Translations under genes and position numbers: made by a program
Assembly (NCBI RefSeq): GCF_008831285.2
Contig: NC_045142.1
Coordinates: 129,001-193,000, forward strand
DNA length: 64,000 nucleotides
DNA from: Nymphaea colorata
Lineage: Eukaryota > Streptophyta > Magnoliopsida > Nymphaeales > Nymphaeaceae
Reading direction: 5' to 3'
The notes under the pieces: generated by a model
Database searches by the model: none
Told to the model about the DNA's origin: nothing
The model's input: only the letters and a program-made list of their open reading frames with translations
In this document: positions 16,379 to 27,967 of the stretch, piece after piece
Numbering within the stretch: the stretch's first letter is position 1
How the letters are laid out: every line of letters begins with the position of its first letter

Positions 16379-16405
16379 CCCTTCTCCAACAACGCTGGAG
16401 AAGGG
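16379..16405. repeat. Perfect 10-bp inverted repeat with 7-base loop
   Basis: CCCTTCTCCA at 16379-16388 and TGGAGAAGGG at 16396-16405 are exact reverse complements separated by ACAACGC. It lies about 580 bases before the CP29 start codon. Function unknown. Confidence 0.8.
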
Positions 16406-16807
16406 GGGAACTAACGGACCCACTGACCCCGTGGCTCCAACGAAAATATCTTACAAGAATACTTGACAGTCAATGACTTTGCTGCTGCTGTTGTTGTCGC
16501 TCTTTCCTCTTAGAATATAATATGGCAGATTAAGAATCTATTTATTTCATCAGCTAGCATATACGACAGATTAAGAATCATGAGCTAGCGGCCCTGCCGA
16601 CTAGCTAGGTGTGGAGGAGTGGATCAGTGACCTTTTACGTTGCGCCGGGTCCGACCAGTCACCAGTGAGCCGGCGTATACCACTCCCACACACCAGCTCA
16701 TGACCCTGACCGGCCGCCGCAGATGGGCCACACGCTCCACCCAGAGATGAGGGCCTGACTGCATGCAAGGAGGGTGCCACGCGGCTCTTCTCGGGCGACA
16801 AGTCAGA

Positions 16808-16904
16808 GATAAGCAGTTGGACGAGGAGAGCCTTGGGATGTGGTACGCTCTCCCCTGCACCAACGGTCAGGTGATATGAGGTCTCTGGATCCTGTTCTAT
16901 ACAC
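16808..16904 (+). promoter_or_regulatory. Likely light-responsive promoter core of the CP29 gene
   Basis: An I-box core GATAAG is present at 16808-16813, an element typical of photosynthesis-gene promoters, and a TATA-like CTATACAC is at 16897-16904, about 80 bases before the ATG. A C/T-rich leader with repeated CTTCCC units follows. Motifs are seen; use is inferred from family knowledge. Confidence 0.45.
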
Positions 16905-16984
16905 CATCTTCAGCACCCCTTCCCCTTCCCCTTCCCCTTCCCTCGGGAGAGAGCATTAGGAGGGACGGAGAAATATAAGTGACA

Positions 16985-18538
16985 ATGTCTGTGGCCACCG
17001 CCGGAGCAACGTCCACCTTCTTCGGCAGCCGCCTCCACAATGTCCACCAAGCCAATGCCAGGTTCCAGGCGAGGTTCGGATTCTTCGGTGCAGGGAAGAA
17101 GGCAGAAGAGCCGAAGAAGAAATCCGGTCCTCTCAAGAAGACGGTGGTCTCCAACAGGCCCGTCTGGTTCCCAGGGGCGAAGCCGCCGGAGTGGCTGGAT
17201 GGCAGCCTCGTGGGAGACGTAGGGTTCGACCCCTTCGGCCTGGGCAAGCCCGTCGAGTACCTGCAGTTCGACCTGGACTCGCTGGACCAGAACCTGGCCA
17301 AGAACAATGCGGGCGAGATCATCGGCACCCGCTTCGAGAGCTCCGACGTCAGGTCCACCCCGTTCCAGCCCTACAGCGAGGTTTTCGGCCTCCAACGCTT
17401 CAGGGAGTGCGAGCTCATCCACGGTCGCTGGGCAATGCTCGGTACCCTCGGCGCCATTGCCGTCGAGGCCCTCACCGGTGTCACTTGGCAAGACGCCGGC
17501 AAAGTACGTAACCTCTCTTTCTTTTAAGCACTACGTTGCCGAATGCCCCCATCCTGTCCCATTCCCATGATTTCTCCAACTTGTTTCATTCACCTTTTAA
17601 CAAGTAGTCCCACATTTGATATTTGATAGATTGTGTAGGGTATGGCAGCTCTTTGATCGGTCTGCCTAAACCTCGCCTTTGAAATGCTCCAACGCACGCA
17701 GGCAGAGTTTGTCTTCTCCCCTTCCTCTTTTCTTGGCCTCAACCCAAGATTGAAGAGAAAATAACATGTACAACTTGTAAAGGGGGAAGGTTTTATCTGT
17801 TTCCCTTCAAAGTTTGTGCCTAATTACCGTAATCCAACTGGCGTTCATGAATGTCTCGTGCCTGGAAGCATCTCCACCACACATGAAATTATATGTGTAT
17901 GATTGTGGTGATCAGCTTCTCAACGCTATTTGCACTTAATTAAAAAAATGTTGCCGTCAACATGCTATTTGCACATGTTGGTGGGGCCTGGCTACCATTT
18001 GGAGAGCAACATAATAGATAGAGGAGGGGGAAGATGTTAGATATTTTCTCGCCATCTCTTTCAATGTTGAGTCCTGATTCTTCCATCCATTGGAAAAATG
18101 AACACCCCGTAGGATTATATTTTTATACTGCATGGCAACAAGGGTATATTGAATAAGGCTAGCTAGCTGCTGACCTTAACTTGGTAATTGTTTTTAATGA
18201 ATTTGTTTGATCAGGTGGAGTTGGTGGAGGGGTCCTCATACTTGGGCCTCCCCCTCCCCTTCTCCTTAACCACACTCATATGGATCGAGGTGTTCGTGAT
18301 CGGCTACATCGAGTTCCAGAGGAATAAGGAGCTGGACCCGGAGAGGAGGGTCTACCCGGGGGGCCCCTTCGACCCGCTGGGCCTGGCCTCCGACCCGGAC
18401 AAGAAAGCGCGGCTCCAACTGGCGGAGATCAAGCACTCTCGCTTGGCCATGGTGGCGTTTCTGGGCTTCGCCGTTCAGGCCGCGACCACCGGCAAGGGGC
18501 CCCTCAACAACCTCATCGACACCTTCTCCTCCTCTTAA
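16985..18538 (+). CDS. LHCB4.3: CP29-type light-harvesting protein (LHCB4 family, short C-terminus, LHCB4.3/LHCB8-like)
   Basis: Two exons (16985-17503 and 18215-18538) join in phase 0 to give 280 aa. The N-terminal Ser/Thr/Ala-rich part (about 1-35) is a chloroplast transit peptide; the mature protein is a minor antenna of photosystem II in the thylakoid. CP29 hallmarks: WLDGSLVGD at 70-78, [19 protein letters not shown] at 125-143, helix [11 protein letters not shown] at 143-152, [12 protein letters not shown] at 173-184, [11 protein letters not shown], and helix [16 protein letters not shown] at 244-258. After TGKGPLNN the protein goes directly to LIDTFSSS, lacking about a dozen residues that typical CP29 (LHCB4.1/4.2) has before IDTFSSS. 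That, plus [10 protein letters not shown] and a Yippee gene next door, points to the LHCB4.3 (also called LHCB8) type. Exons are very GC-rich at third positions. Confidence 0.9.
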
Positions 18539-20065
18539 TTAACTCATTTCACCATTGGTGGGGAGAGATCTAGAAAGAGAGGTGATCAGAGAGAGGGCTG
18601 CGGTTCTAGAGGATCAGAGTTCTCCTTCCGTATGATATGAGCTGCTTGCTTGCTGTATCGTCGTCATGACACTGTTGTCTCCTTCATGTAAATCCAGAAA
18701 ATCTCAACATTTGCGTCAGTTACGTTGGCCCTTGCTTTTGCTGCCTCTCCTTGTTGCTGTGCAATTCCAATGGGGAGACATAGTGGTTTCGCTCCTTTGT
18801 GTTACTTTCTCCTAGTTATCGTTTTTCTTGACTTTGCCCTCTCTGTTAATTTGTTGACTTATAAATATGCTCTCTCTCCCTCTCTCTCTCTCCCTGTGTC
18901 TTCATTAATCATCCATTGATCTTTCCCCTGCTTCCTGCCTTTGTTCGATGCTCACTCATCGAATGTTTTCCACATTTCTTTCATTTTCTTTTAGAAAAAA
19001 TAACTCTTTCTTGATCAGCAACCATGCAGAAGCTGGGCTCTGCAAACTGTTATCAGTTTTTGCACTAGATTGGTGCACGCAATTTGCCAAAAACCTGACT
19101 ACCGCCTCAAAACTTTTCTCCTGAAGGAAAGGAGGGAGGGACTGGGGAGGGTGGCAGATCAGATTGACAAGTACCCACTACCCAGCAACCAACCCTTCTA
19201 ACGTTGAGGCTTTGCCCGGTATATGAATCCGTATCCATGAAAATTACAAACGGAGATAATTCAAGTCATATTTTCCCCTTGAGTGCAGCCCCCCCTACGC
19301 GAACCAAGTATATTCATTTGCTGTCATGACTTTTCATTTCCGCCCCCATTCGTACTTTTCTTTCACCATGCCTTCTTTTTTTTCTTTTTAAGTTTTCTTT
19401 GACACATCCATTGATGGTCATCTCGATTTTTCTTTGTTACAAAATCCAAGAAGAGAAAAGTTCAATTTTGAGCTCTGACGAAAGCAGTGGTGAAATTTCA
19501 GAGGCTGTTTGTCGATTCACGCGGCTTTGATTTTGACAATCAGAGAGGCGTTTTACTAAAAGTCATAGTATCCTTGAACAATAAATCTTCAGGTAAACCA
19601 GAAGCCGGATTCGGATTAATTTTCTTTCACCATGAAACTGAAGGCCGATCTAAAGTTAAGGAACATAAATTTAATAATCTTTGCGTTTGGGACGATGACA
19701 CAATTAGTGAGAGGTAAAACCGAAACGCGTCAGTTGCTGGTTGAATATAAAATTTAATTTTAGTAATGATAAGAAACACAAAGCTGGGGAGGCCCCCATT
19801 GGACAATTGTAGTTTAGTTTTAATTTTACTAATTGTAAGAAACAGAAAGAGCTCGGGAGGGCCCCCAGTTGGCAATTCTAGCTACTTATGTTTAGTGTGA
19901 TTGTAGCTGGAACCCACCCGTTTCTCGGCTCCAACGCTCAAATACCTCTTTTATCTGAAGATATTCTCCCAAAAGATACTAAAGAGATCAGGTGAACAAG
20001 GAAAACAATAGGCTTTTAAGTCATCTGAGACTGATTCCAAAAGTAATTTAGGCCCCACACGCTCA
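18539..20065. other. CP29 3' UTR and spacer to the Yippee gene
   Basis: The first 150-200 bases probably form the 3' UTR. The rest contains C/T-rich stretches (18868-18900) and no recognisable gene. From about 20066 the sequence resembles 27200-27345, so it belongs to the duplicated Yippee upstream region. Confidence 0.5.
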
Positions 20066-20165
20066 GCGCATCTACTTCTTGTATGTACATCGCTACAGAC
20101 AAACCGCCACCCACCCATTTTCCTTCCTTCCTTTTGCTTTTCCCCCTTGTGGCACCCGCTCATGT
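20066..20165 (+). repeat. Yippee upstream segment, similar to 27200-27345
   Basis: Shared words include TATGTACATCGC, CAAACCGCC, CACCCATCC/CACCCATTT, CCTTTTGCTTTT and TGGCACCC in the same order; the 27-kb copy has an extra piece in the middle. I take this as the left end of the segment later duplicated with Yippee and the ATE 3' half. Confidence 0.6.
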
Positions 20166-20482
20166 GTTATTGAAATTCATTCACATCCGTATCCCCTAGA
20201 AGAATCAAGAAATAGTTGTGCTTCTTGATGAAACAATTAAACACAGCGACGAGGTAGTCTTGGTAGATCGCAAGTTTTAAGTCATAAAACCATTAATGAG
20301 ATGACCTACTCTGAACCAAAAGAAGCCAAGCAGACCTTCTTGCGGTAATGTTGGAAATGTTTGTGGAGGCGGAAATCAGATAGCTTCTGCTCTATGGGTG
20401 GTTCCTGTTTGTGGAAAAGGTGCTTAGTCTTCGTCACTGAAACGCCTTCTAGGAAAATCTTGTCGTTTTTTGTGATTATTGA

Positions 20483-20489
20483 TATATAA
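20483..20489 (+). promoter_or_regulatory. Candidate TATA box of the Yippee-like gene
   Basis: TATATAA lies about 225 bases upstream of the ATG, followed by a leader with a (CTT)n tract at 20592-20617 and a GA-rich stretch at 20668-20712. Motif seen, use inferred. Confidence 0.4.
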
Positions 20490-20711
20490 CCTGGCCAAAT
20501 TTGGGTGTGTGACGGTTTCCTCTTTATCTCTACAATTCCTTTGAATAGAGAAACATGCAATACGTGCATACGGCACGAATCCTTTTTTTGCTCTTCTTCT
20601 TCTTCTTCTTCTTCTTCAGTTTCTTATGGAAGTGACAGAAATAGTTTGGTTGGTTCGAGGCAGAGGCGCAGAAAGAGAGAGAGATAGAGAGAGACAACGA
20701 GAGACAGAGAG

Positions 20712-23700
20712 ATGGGGAGACTACACCTCTCATACCTTGATGGGAGAATGTATACGTGCAAGTACTGCTACACCCATCTCGCCCTCGTCGATGATATTAT
20801 CTCCAAGGTTTGCGTGCTTCTTCTTCCTGTCGCCATACTCTTCTTCCTCACAGATTGATGAAAATTAGCACCCTTTCCCTGACTCACCATTTCCCAAGCC
20901 GCTCGTATCCATTTGGTTGGACACCACTATCCGGTTGATAATCAATTAGCGTTAAATAAAATAAATAGTCACGCTAAGCTGTTGTTGTTCACTGCCTCTT
21001 TGGTCTTCTTCCAAAGTGAAATTTATATGGTGGTGGTAGATTGTTAAGTGCTTCCCTCCTTTGTTGTTTATTGACGGGGATCATTTTCCCGATGATCCTA
21101 TTATTCTGCTGCATTGTTTTGACTCGTTCGGTTTTGGAACTGTAACTGAATTTCAAATTGCGAAGCTTAGTGGTTACATGTCCATTCGCGTGATTGTTTA
21201 CCCGTAGCTCGTGTAGATTAAACATGATATAGAATTGGCAATTTCAAGATTTCTAGAACTGCAAAGTCATCTTAACCTGGTGGGATCTTTGATCGTCTTA
21301 ACTTTGCCATCCAGAAAGTAACAGAAGAATATACCCCGAATAGTTGTGTATTTGTTTTTCCTCTTGGGTATCAACTAGTTGGTTGGTCCTCTTGGGAAGC
21401 CCATCCCTTTCTCATGGTTCGAATTTATTTTACTAAGCAGTGGTGAGTCTGTGCATGGGGCATTCCCTTCACATTTTTGTCTCTGGTTGTACATTTTCTG
21501 AGCTTAAAAACGCAATCATGAAGGTCTGGACTTTATGGCGATTTCTGATATTTCATTAATCAGGATAAGTTTTTGAAATGCTTGAATTTGAAAAGTTGTT
21601 AAGTTCCTGTGGCGATCTTGTAGTAGTCTTAGATCGCATAGTGCTAACTGGACGGTAGGCAGACTAACTGTTGTTATTTATGTGATTTGATCAGACATTC
21701 CACTGCAACAACGGGAAGGCGTACCTTTTCAACAAAGCGTAAGTTTATCTGATTTAAATCTTTCAGTCTCTCCTTGCTTGATATGATGGACTGTTATAAT
21801 GGCATTTTTGTACATCATCAACCTTGTCTATCCAAATGGTTTATTTTCCTGAGCACTACCTTGAGGTTTTGATATCTCAAGACTTCAGTCCCGGATATGG
21901 TTGTCAATTACAGTATCCTGGAGAAAGTTGTAGCTCTGTGTAAAGGCATAGATACTAAAATTGCAAACATTATTTAGAGAAATACAGTTTTAGTAATTGT
22001 CATTTATACTTTAAAAAAGAATTGATCCTTTACACTGTCTAGTCAATCAGCATAAAGTTCTATGTGACGTGTATACTCTTTGGATGATTTTGAATGTTGA
22101 TATTCCCAGATCCTGAAAGATAGTATGTGTTCTGCCTGTTTGTTCATAGGTGACCCAAGATTCTGTAATTTGCAGATGTGCATTTTTGCTTGCAACTTTT
22201 TTGAAAAGATTGGGCAGATGAGGGGAAAACAAGGATATTATCATATTGAACTCCATAATATACTGATAGGTCATAGGTGGTATTATAGATACTTTAAAGG
22301 CTAATGAACGATAAAATGGAAGTGGATCTTCTATATCCTCTTTGTGTAGCAATGAAGACAATGATACAAGCTTGTGCCCGACTTAGGTTTCTGTAACTTG
22401 TTCTAGTTGATCATCATTAGTTATGACACTAACTCTAAAACTTCTTACAATCTTAACCCAGTAAGGTCGATTCTGCAATTATTTTCATGTGCAACCAACT
22501 TACATGCTGAACCTGGTATTTCATATTAGGCATGATATTTTAACTGACAGATGGAATTCTACTGAAAATAAAACAGCCTTCATGGAACTGTCAGGTTAAA
22601 CCTCTTTGCCCTTATGTACTGCAGAAGAAACTCACAGGATTTATAAGTGAAAAACTGAAACAGGTCTGCAGTTTTACACATCTCGCATTTGCTTTTATCA
22701 TAGATTCCATGACTGGACTCGCTTTGAGACTAATGCTTAGGTGGGATTAGCTGGCCTATACTGACCTGAGAAAAATACCAGATTTGAATATCTCAAATAT
22801 CTGGTTAACAGAATAAAAACCAAATAGCAAATATTAATTGCAGAAACCTGTCAAGTTCTTTTGAAATGTTAAAAACAGAAACATGGAGCTTAGATACCTG
22901 ACATAGTGAACCTTAGTGGTCCTAGCACTAAACATGTATCTACACACAGCAACATTGGTGGATGACTAGGTCAAACTACTATCACCCGAAAGTCTTAGGG
23001 ATAGAAATAGATTCTCATAAAGGATGATGAAAGTTGTGATATTGTTTAGAATCAATATTTGGTGTGGCCTATCAAGATCAGTTAGTGATTTTGGACACTT
23101 TGATGCTCTGGTGTTCATTGTGATAAAAATTTTCAGACTTCATAACCAGCATCAGAGAAGCCAAGACAGTGGTGGTGTTTGTCATCTTCACTGTGCTTAA
23201 ACCTTGAGTCAGCAACAAGCAGAATAGAAACCTATGGTAAGGAGTGGGAGCTGTTTTATTGGACTGTAACCAACATAAGGCATTGCAGCATCTCCTGTGA
23301 TGGTTCTCCATTATCAAGAAACCTATGTAACGTGGACATATTTTTGGATTCAGTCAATTTTGACTGAGTCCATGATTGCTCAAAATTTAGTGCTTTTTTT
23401 TTTTTTAATTTCACTGTGTATATTTATGCTGAAGGGCCTTTGACCGAAGTTGAAAGCTCTTTTCCTGCTGCCGTCTATCTCCAGCGTCTAAGCAGTCTTT
23501 GATTTCCAGCATCTGACTAGCTGCTTCTTTCTCCAGCGAGCGATGACTGTATTTAAAATCTTATTGTTCGTTATACATATATATAGACATAAGTTTTTTG
23601 AAATTACTCTGCACCCTAGCAAGAAACACATAGCATACCTGAACTTTTTTGAAGTTATGGATATGGTTGCATTGACAGTTGCATTTCTGGTTGGTGGTGA

Positions 23701-25376
23701 AGCATTTTATATACAACTTGCCCGTAAGTTTAGATTTAATGTTTCAGAAAGTGAAAACAGCCAAAGCTGGTTAGTAATGTCTTATTGCTGTTTAGAACTT
23801 GGCAAGGCAATTTGCAAAAACTTTTGAGGGCCATTATGTTTCCCAACACTAAAATCTCGCCCATGTTCTTTTGACTCCAGGGCATCAATACAAGTAAACT
23901 AATATTTGGTATGCAATGGGAATCATGCAATAATACTGAGATCATTTTTGAATTCTTAGGTTCTGAAAAGTAAAAAGGTTCTGCACAAGAATGTTCGGGA
24001 AGCAACAACCCTAAAGAAGTAAATATATAATGCATAAGTTGCATCACGTATAATGAACAATACTAAATGCAGAAGCAGCACTTAAAGGAAAAAAAACATG
24101 TGAAATGTTAAGAAAAATGTGACGTTTTAAGAATTGCAACCTTACTTTCAATATAAAGGTATCTCTATATATAAAAGTCATCAAAAGGCTGGTAAGCACA
24201 TTTTAAAGGTTTAAGTCATATAGGCATCAAGTGCCATGGCCCATGTGTACCATATCATTAAATGTATAAAACTATGCAGCAATTGGTTCAGTAATCTTGA
24301 TTTATCATTCCTGAATAAGGGAATTTTTGTAGTTCAGTGTCAGATTCCTGAGTGTTGATTGCTTTTTACTTTGTTGGAGAGTAAGGAAATGACTGCTACT
24401 GGAATTCTCTTCCAGAATAATTTTTTTCCCCCCATGATATTCAGGTTCTTTGCAAAATGCTAGTCTGTGCTCTATGGAAATGTTTTAACGCTGTTATCTT
24501 AGCCAGTCTGGCTAAGCTTAGTACAAGAAAATAGGCTAACTATGCTCTTTATAACTGAGATATTATGTTTTTGTTATGTTTATCTTAGTTAGTGTGACTA
24601 GCCTGTTTATGAAGCTCTGACAAATGTCGAATCCAATTGGTGAAAACGAAAGCTAGTAGGAGATTCAGTCAGACATCTATGGTAGGAGTTATAGATGCAG
24701 CCCATTTATTATTCTTTAGATGAGCGTGGTAGTAGAACAAAGAAAACACATTTAGCAGATAGACGAAGACCATGTGTCAATAAGGATAGTTGATGCACAT
24801 AGAAAATAAAAAATGTAGAAACAATTCTTCATTCTGCATTTCATGGAGTCTGATTCGTGATTTGCTTGTCTAACTGAATAAAACAGTTGTCAGGTAGTTG
24901 TCTTGAGACACTTGTCCGCATTCATTTGTTTCCTATGCTTATTCTGACTTTGGCTTTTTCTGATAGTGTAAATGTCTCTCTGGGGGAGAAGGCTGAGCGA
25001 ATGATGACAACTGGATTGCATACTGTTGCTGATCTATTTTGCATTGCTTGTGGATCCATTGTTGGATGGAAATATGTAAGGTCACAAGACTAGTTGGTAT
25101 GCTTTATTTGCCAGCTTACATATAAATTGGTGAGTGATTTGTTGGCAGGAGGTTGCTCCTGATAGGATTCAGAAGTACAAGGAGGGCAAGTACATATTGG
25201 TGATGTAAGGATGTGTCCTGTCTTGTCTATCTCCCATGCTGATTTTGGCTGCATGGAGTTAGCTCATTTTATTCTTGGTAAGCAGGAGGAAGGTGGTTGA
25301 TTTCGACAGAACCAACTTTGGGGGAGGCAACGAATCACAAGCAGGAGCGAGCGATGCAGATGATGCTGGATATTAA
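20712..25376 (+). CDS. Yippee-like zinc-binding protein, five exons
   Basis: Exons 20712-20807, 21695-21738, 24967-25075, 25149-25204 and 25286-25376 join in frame to 131 aa, the normal length for the family. The start MGRL is the family's usual N-terminus. Two CxxC pairs that would bind one zinc are present: Cys16/Cys19 (TCKYC) and Cys72/Cys75 (FCIACGS). Other family signatures: [56 protein letters not shown]. The last exon encodes a family-typical acidic tail (SDADDAGY). At the exon 4/5 junction the usual Leu-Glu-Arg is read as Leu-Val-Met, an unusual change. Plant Yippee proteins are small nuclear/cytosolic proteins with a cereblon-like (CULT/MSS4-type) fold and poorly known function. Intron 2 is long (3.2 kb), and its 3' part is shared with the duplicated copy downstream. 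Confidence 0.88.
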
Positions 25377-27188
25377 GCACCTAGAATTCAACGTCCTCAA
25401 CTGTTTGGATACATCTTAAGATTGCAAACATGCAAATTTCAACTCCTATGGTCTAACCTCTGAAAACTTGGAGCCACCGGCTTTGGCTTTGTACAAATCT
25501 TGCTGATACCGCGGAAGTAGCTGGTCTGCAAGCACCACAAAACTGCCATAACTTTAAGCCTGGTTCCCAGCTATACTAGGAGAAATGTGCATTTACAAAA
25601 CAATGTCTAACCCTATTTACACCAAAATGTTTACATCTCTTGATACCCAGGATCTTCGTGCCTTTGAAGGTTAGTTGAATCTCCTCAAAAAGGTCTATCC
25701 CACTAGGTCAGGCCCGAATTTTATTTGATCCCTTTGGTTCACAGGCTCCGGAGTCCTCCTTTCTTTTTCACCCAGAATAACGACCCAATGAAATCATAAC
25801 AAAAAATTCCTTTATTGGAGCCTCCGGTTTCTGGTTGAATATTGATCTGCACGTCAAAAGAAGCTTATACGATGCCTTGGATTCGTAGACGCGAAGCCCA
25901 ACGTCGTTGTCGGACATTTTAGTAGCCTTTTCATTGTTTTCGTTCTGTGCGAACATGAATTTAAACTCATTCTCAACATCGGGCGGAAACTTAAAATGAC
26001 TTTTGTTTTGGGTGAATTCATCACCTGCTTACCTTAAAAAGACATAAAAGAGGGCCTTTTGGTTCAGAGATGTCCTCGAATAAGTGACTGGAACCAATAA
26101 CAAACACCGCATTGAAGTTGAACTCTGTTTTTATATAGACATTGTTCACTTAGTTATGTAGGACGTTTCTGACATAAGCTGCATCTCTAGCATGCAGATG
26201 GATTAACCTAGCCAATTTCGAGTAATAGATCCAATTAAAACCAGAATAAGTGATGTCTTGATGATTTAGACACAAATATCTCCACAAAATCTGAGCCTTA
26301 GGCCTTAGTGGATCACTTGCATCGTAACCTAGCGTTGCATTTAAGTATCTTTAGAACAGAGCTCATTGTGGAAATAAGATTGTCAATGCTTGCATCAAAC
26401 AGCCATATGCTTCCAGACATTTCTTTTTCATTTGTAAAACCGATATGGCCATAAACCGCATTGGATTTTGACCTGCAACTCTATGTGGCATAAGCTTTGA
26501 AGATACTAGAAACGTTTTGTGCATCACCCTCCAAGTCCCAACAGCTAGGTCTTTTACGAAATTCAGAACACAAGCAACCAATAGGAATGTATGCAATACC
26601 GCATCTGCAGCTAACATTTCAGCACGCTCTTCAATTACATAGACAGTTTGGAAAGTATCTTCTAGTAATCCTGCTTCAGTCATCAGCTACTCGGGAAAAT
26701 TCACTGTGCGAAAGACTCTGCCACAGAAAATGTGAATCAAGCCAATAAATCATTCGTTCAGACAATGCAGAACCAACGACAGTCTTGTATCCATGAAGCT
26801 GCATTTTCAACGAGCGAATGCACTTGATTGGCCCAAAAGCTTGAACCAGATCCTCCCAACGAAGTAAAAAGAGATGTAAGCTTCGTGACAGCATAACTTT
26901 GTCACCCTCAATGAGAACTCTAAATCCTGAAGAACGATGAGAACTTCGTAGTCTATTCAGAAAAAAGTAAACTTGAAATCCTGCACTAATATTTGAACAT
27001 GAAAATGCACTAATCGGTGTTTACCTTAGATAGCAGACTTTTGTTACTTATTTTTATAGTGTCGATGTCCACATTCTACACTTCATCGAGCAATTCACTA
27101 CTTGTCTCAAAATCAGAGTCATCGTCAGCACCTGAATCCGGACAATCAAACTCAACGTTCAATTGTTCGTCACCATCAGCAAGAACTT
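23785..27188. repeat. Tandem segmental duplication, unit 1
   Basis: Resembles 27382-31290 over the 3' part of Yippee intron 2, Yippee exons 3-5, the intergenic space and the ATE 3' end. Matching landmarks: TTTAGAACTTGGCAAGGCA at about 23793 and 27399; Yippee exon 3 at 24967 and 29038; ACACAAATATCTCCACAAAA near 26270 and 30474; ATE last exon starting 26852 and 30959. Unit 1 holds the intact 3' half of Yippee but only a fragment of ATE. Confidence 0.88.
26676..27188 (-). pseudogene. Truncated ATE (arginyl-tRNA transferase) copy
   Basis: Minus-strand sequence matches the last two exons of the full ATE gene at 30840-36491. The exon-5 part (27188 down to about 27040) encodes DGDEQLNVEFDCPDSGADD and then stops at a TAG where the full gene reads through. 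The last-exon part begins at 26852 after the same acceptor (GGGAG/GATCTGG) and encodes the ATE C-terminus DLVQAFGP…VVGSALSERMIYWLD. The normal stop is mutated (TGA to TCA), adding 19 extra residues before the next stop at 26676. No N-terminal exons exist here. It is a duplication remnant and not a working enzyme. Confidence 0.85.
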
Positions 27189-27381
27189 GAGGTGTGGGTT
27201 CACCATCTATCTGCATATGTACATCGCCATAAACAAACCGCCCCCCACCCATCCTTGCAACAAATTTACCTGCCACTGCTTCTTAGACCGCCACTGCCCC
27301 TCTTTTCTTTCTCCCTTTTGCTTTTTTTCTCCTTATGGCACCCTTTAGCCTCACGCAACCAAATATTCGTTCGCACTATAT
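27189..27381 (+). other. Duplication junction with Yippee promoter remnant
   Basis: ATE similarity ends at about 27188. From about 27200 to 27345 the sequence resembles the region upstream of the intact Yippee gene (20066-20165), and from about 27382 it resembles the middle of Yippee intron 2 (from about 23785). Thus the second Yippee copy still has part of its upstream region, but roughly 3.6 kb with exons 1 and 2 has been deleted. Confidence 0.65.
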
Positions 27382-27967
27382 GGTCTCATTATTATTTAGA
27401 ACTTGGCAAGGCAAGTTGCAAGAACTGCTGGAGGTCCATTCGGTTCTTCTAAACTAAAATCTTGCCCATGTCCTTTTGTCTCCAAAGGCACCAACACAGT
27501 AAATTAAATTGTGGCATGCAAAGGGAATCAAACAATGATACTGAGATCATATTTAAAATCTTAGATTATGAAAAATGAAGAGGCAAAACGGTAGAACTTC
27601 TGCACAAGAATGTTGAGAAAGTGACAACAGTAAAAAGTAGAAATGTAATGCATAAGATGCATAACTTTCTCTAATGAACAACACCAAATTCAGAAGCAGC
27701 ATTCCAAAAAAAAGAAAAAAGTAAACACATGGAGTGCTTTAAAAAAGTGTGAAGTTTACAAATAGCAAGCTTACTTTCAATGTGAAGGTATATATAAGTA
27801 AAAAACATGAAAAGACCAACACATACTTTTTAAAGGTTTAAGTCATGTAAGCCTCAAGTGCATGTATATCATGTCACTGAATGTATAGAAGACTATACAC
27901 TATGCATAACTTAGTTTAGCAATATTGATCCATGATTCCTGAATAAGGGGATTTTTGTACTTAGTTC

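Larger units (their letters stand above)
14262..16807. other. Spacer upstream of the CP29 gene
   Basis: No gene recognised. It contains (CA)n/(GA)n microsatellites at 14933-15009, an A-run near 16288-16301, and a short perfect hairpin at 16379-16405. Some open frames of 62-83 aa have no conserved features. Confidence 0.5.

Noticed and set aside
16897-17570. Several minus- and plus-strand open frames overlapping the CP29 first exon
   Set aside because: Shadows caused by high GC at third positions; only the 16985 frame encodes CP29.
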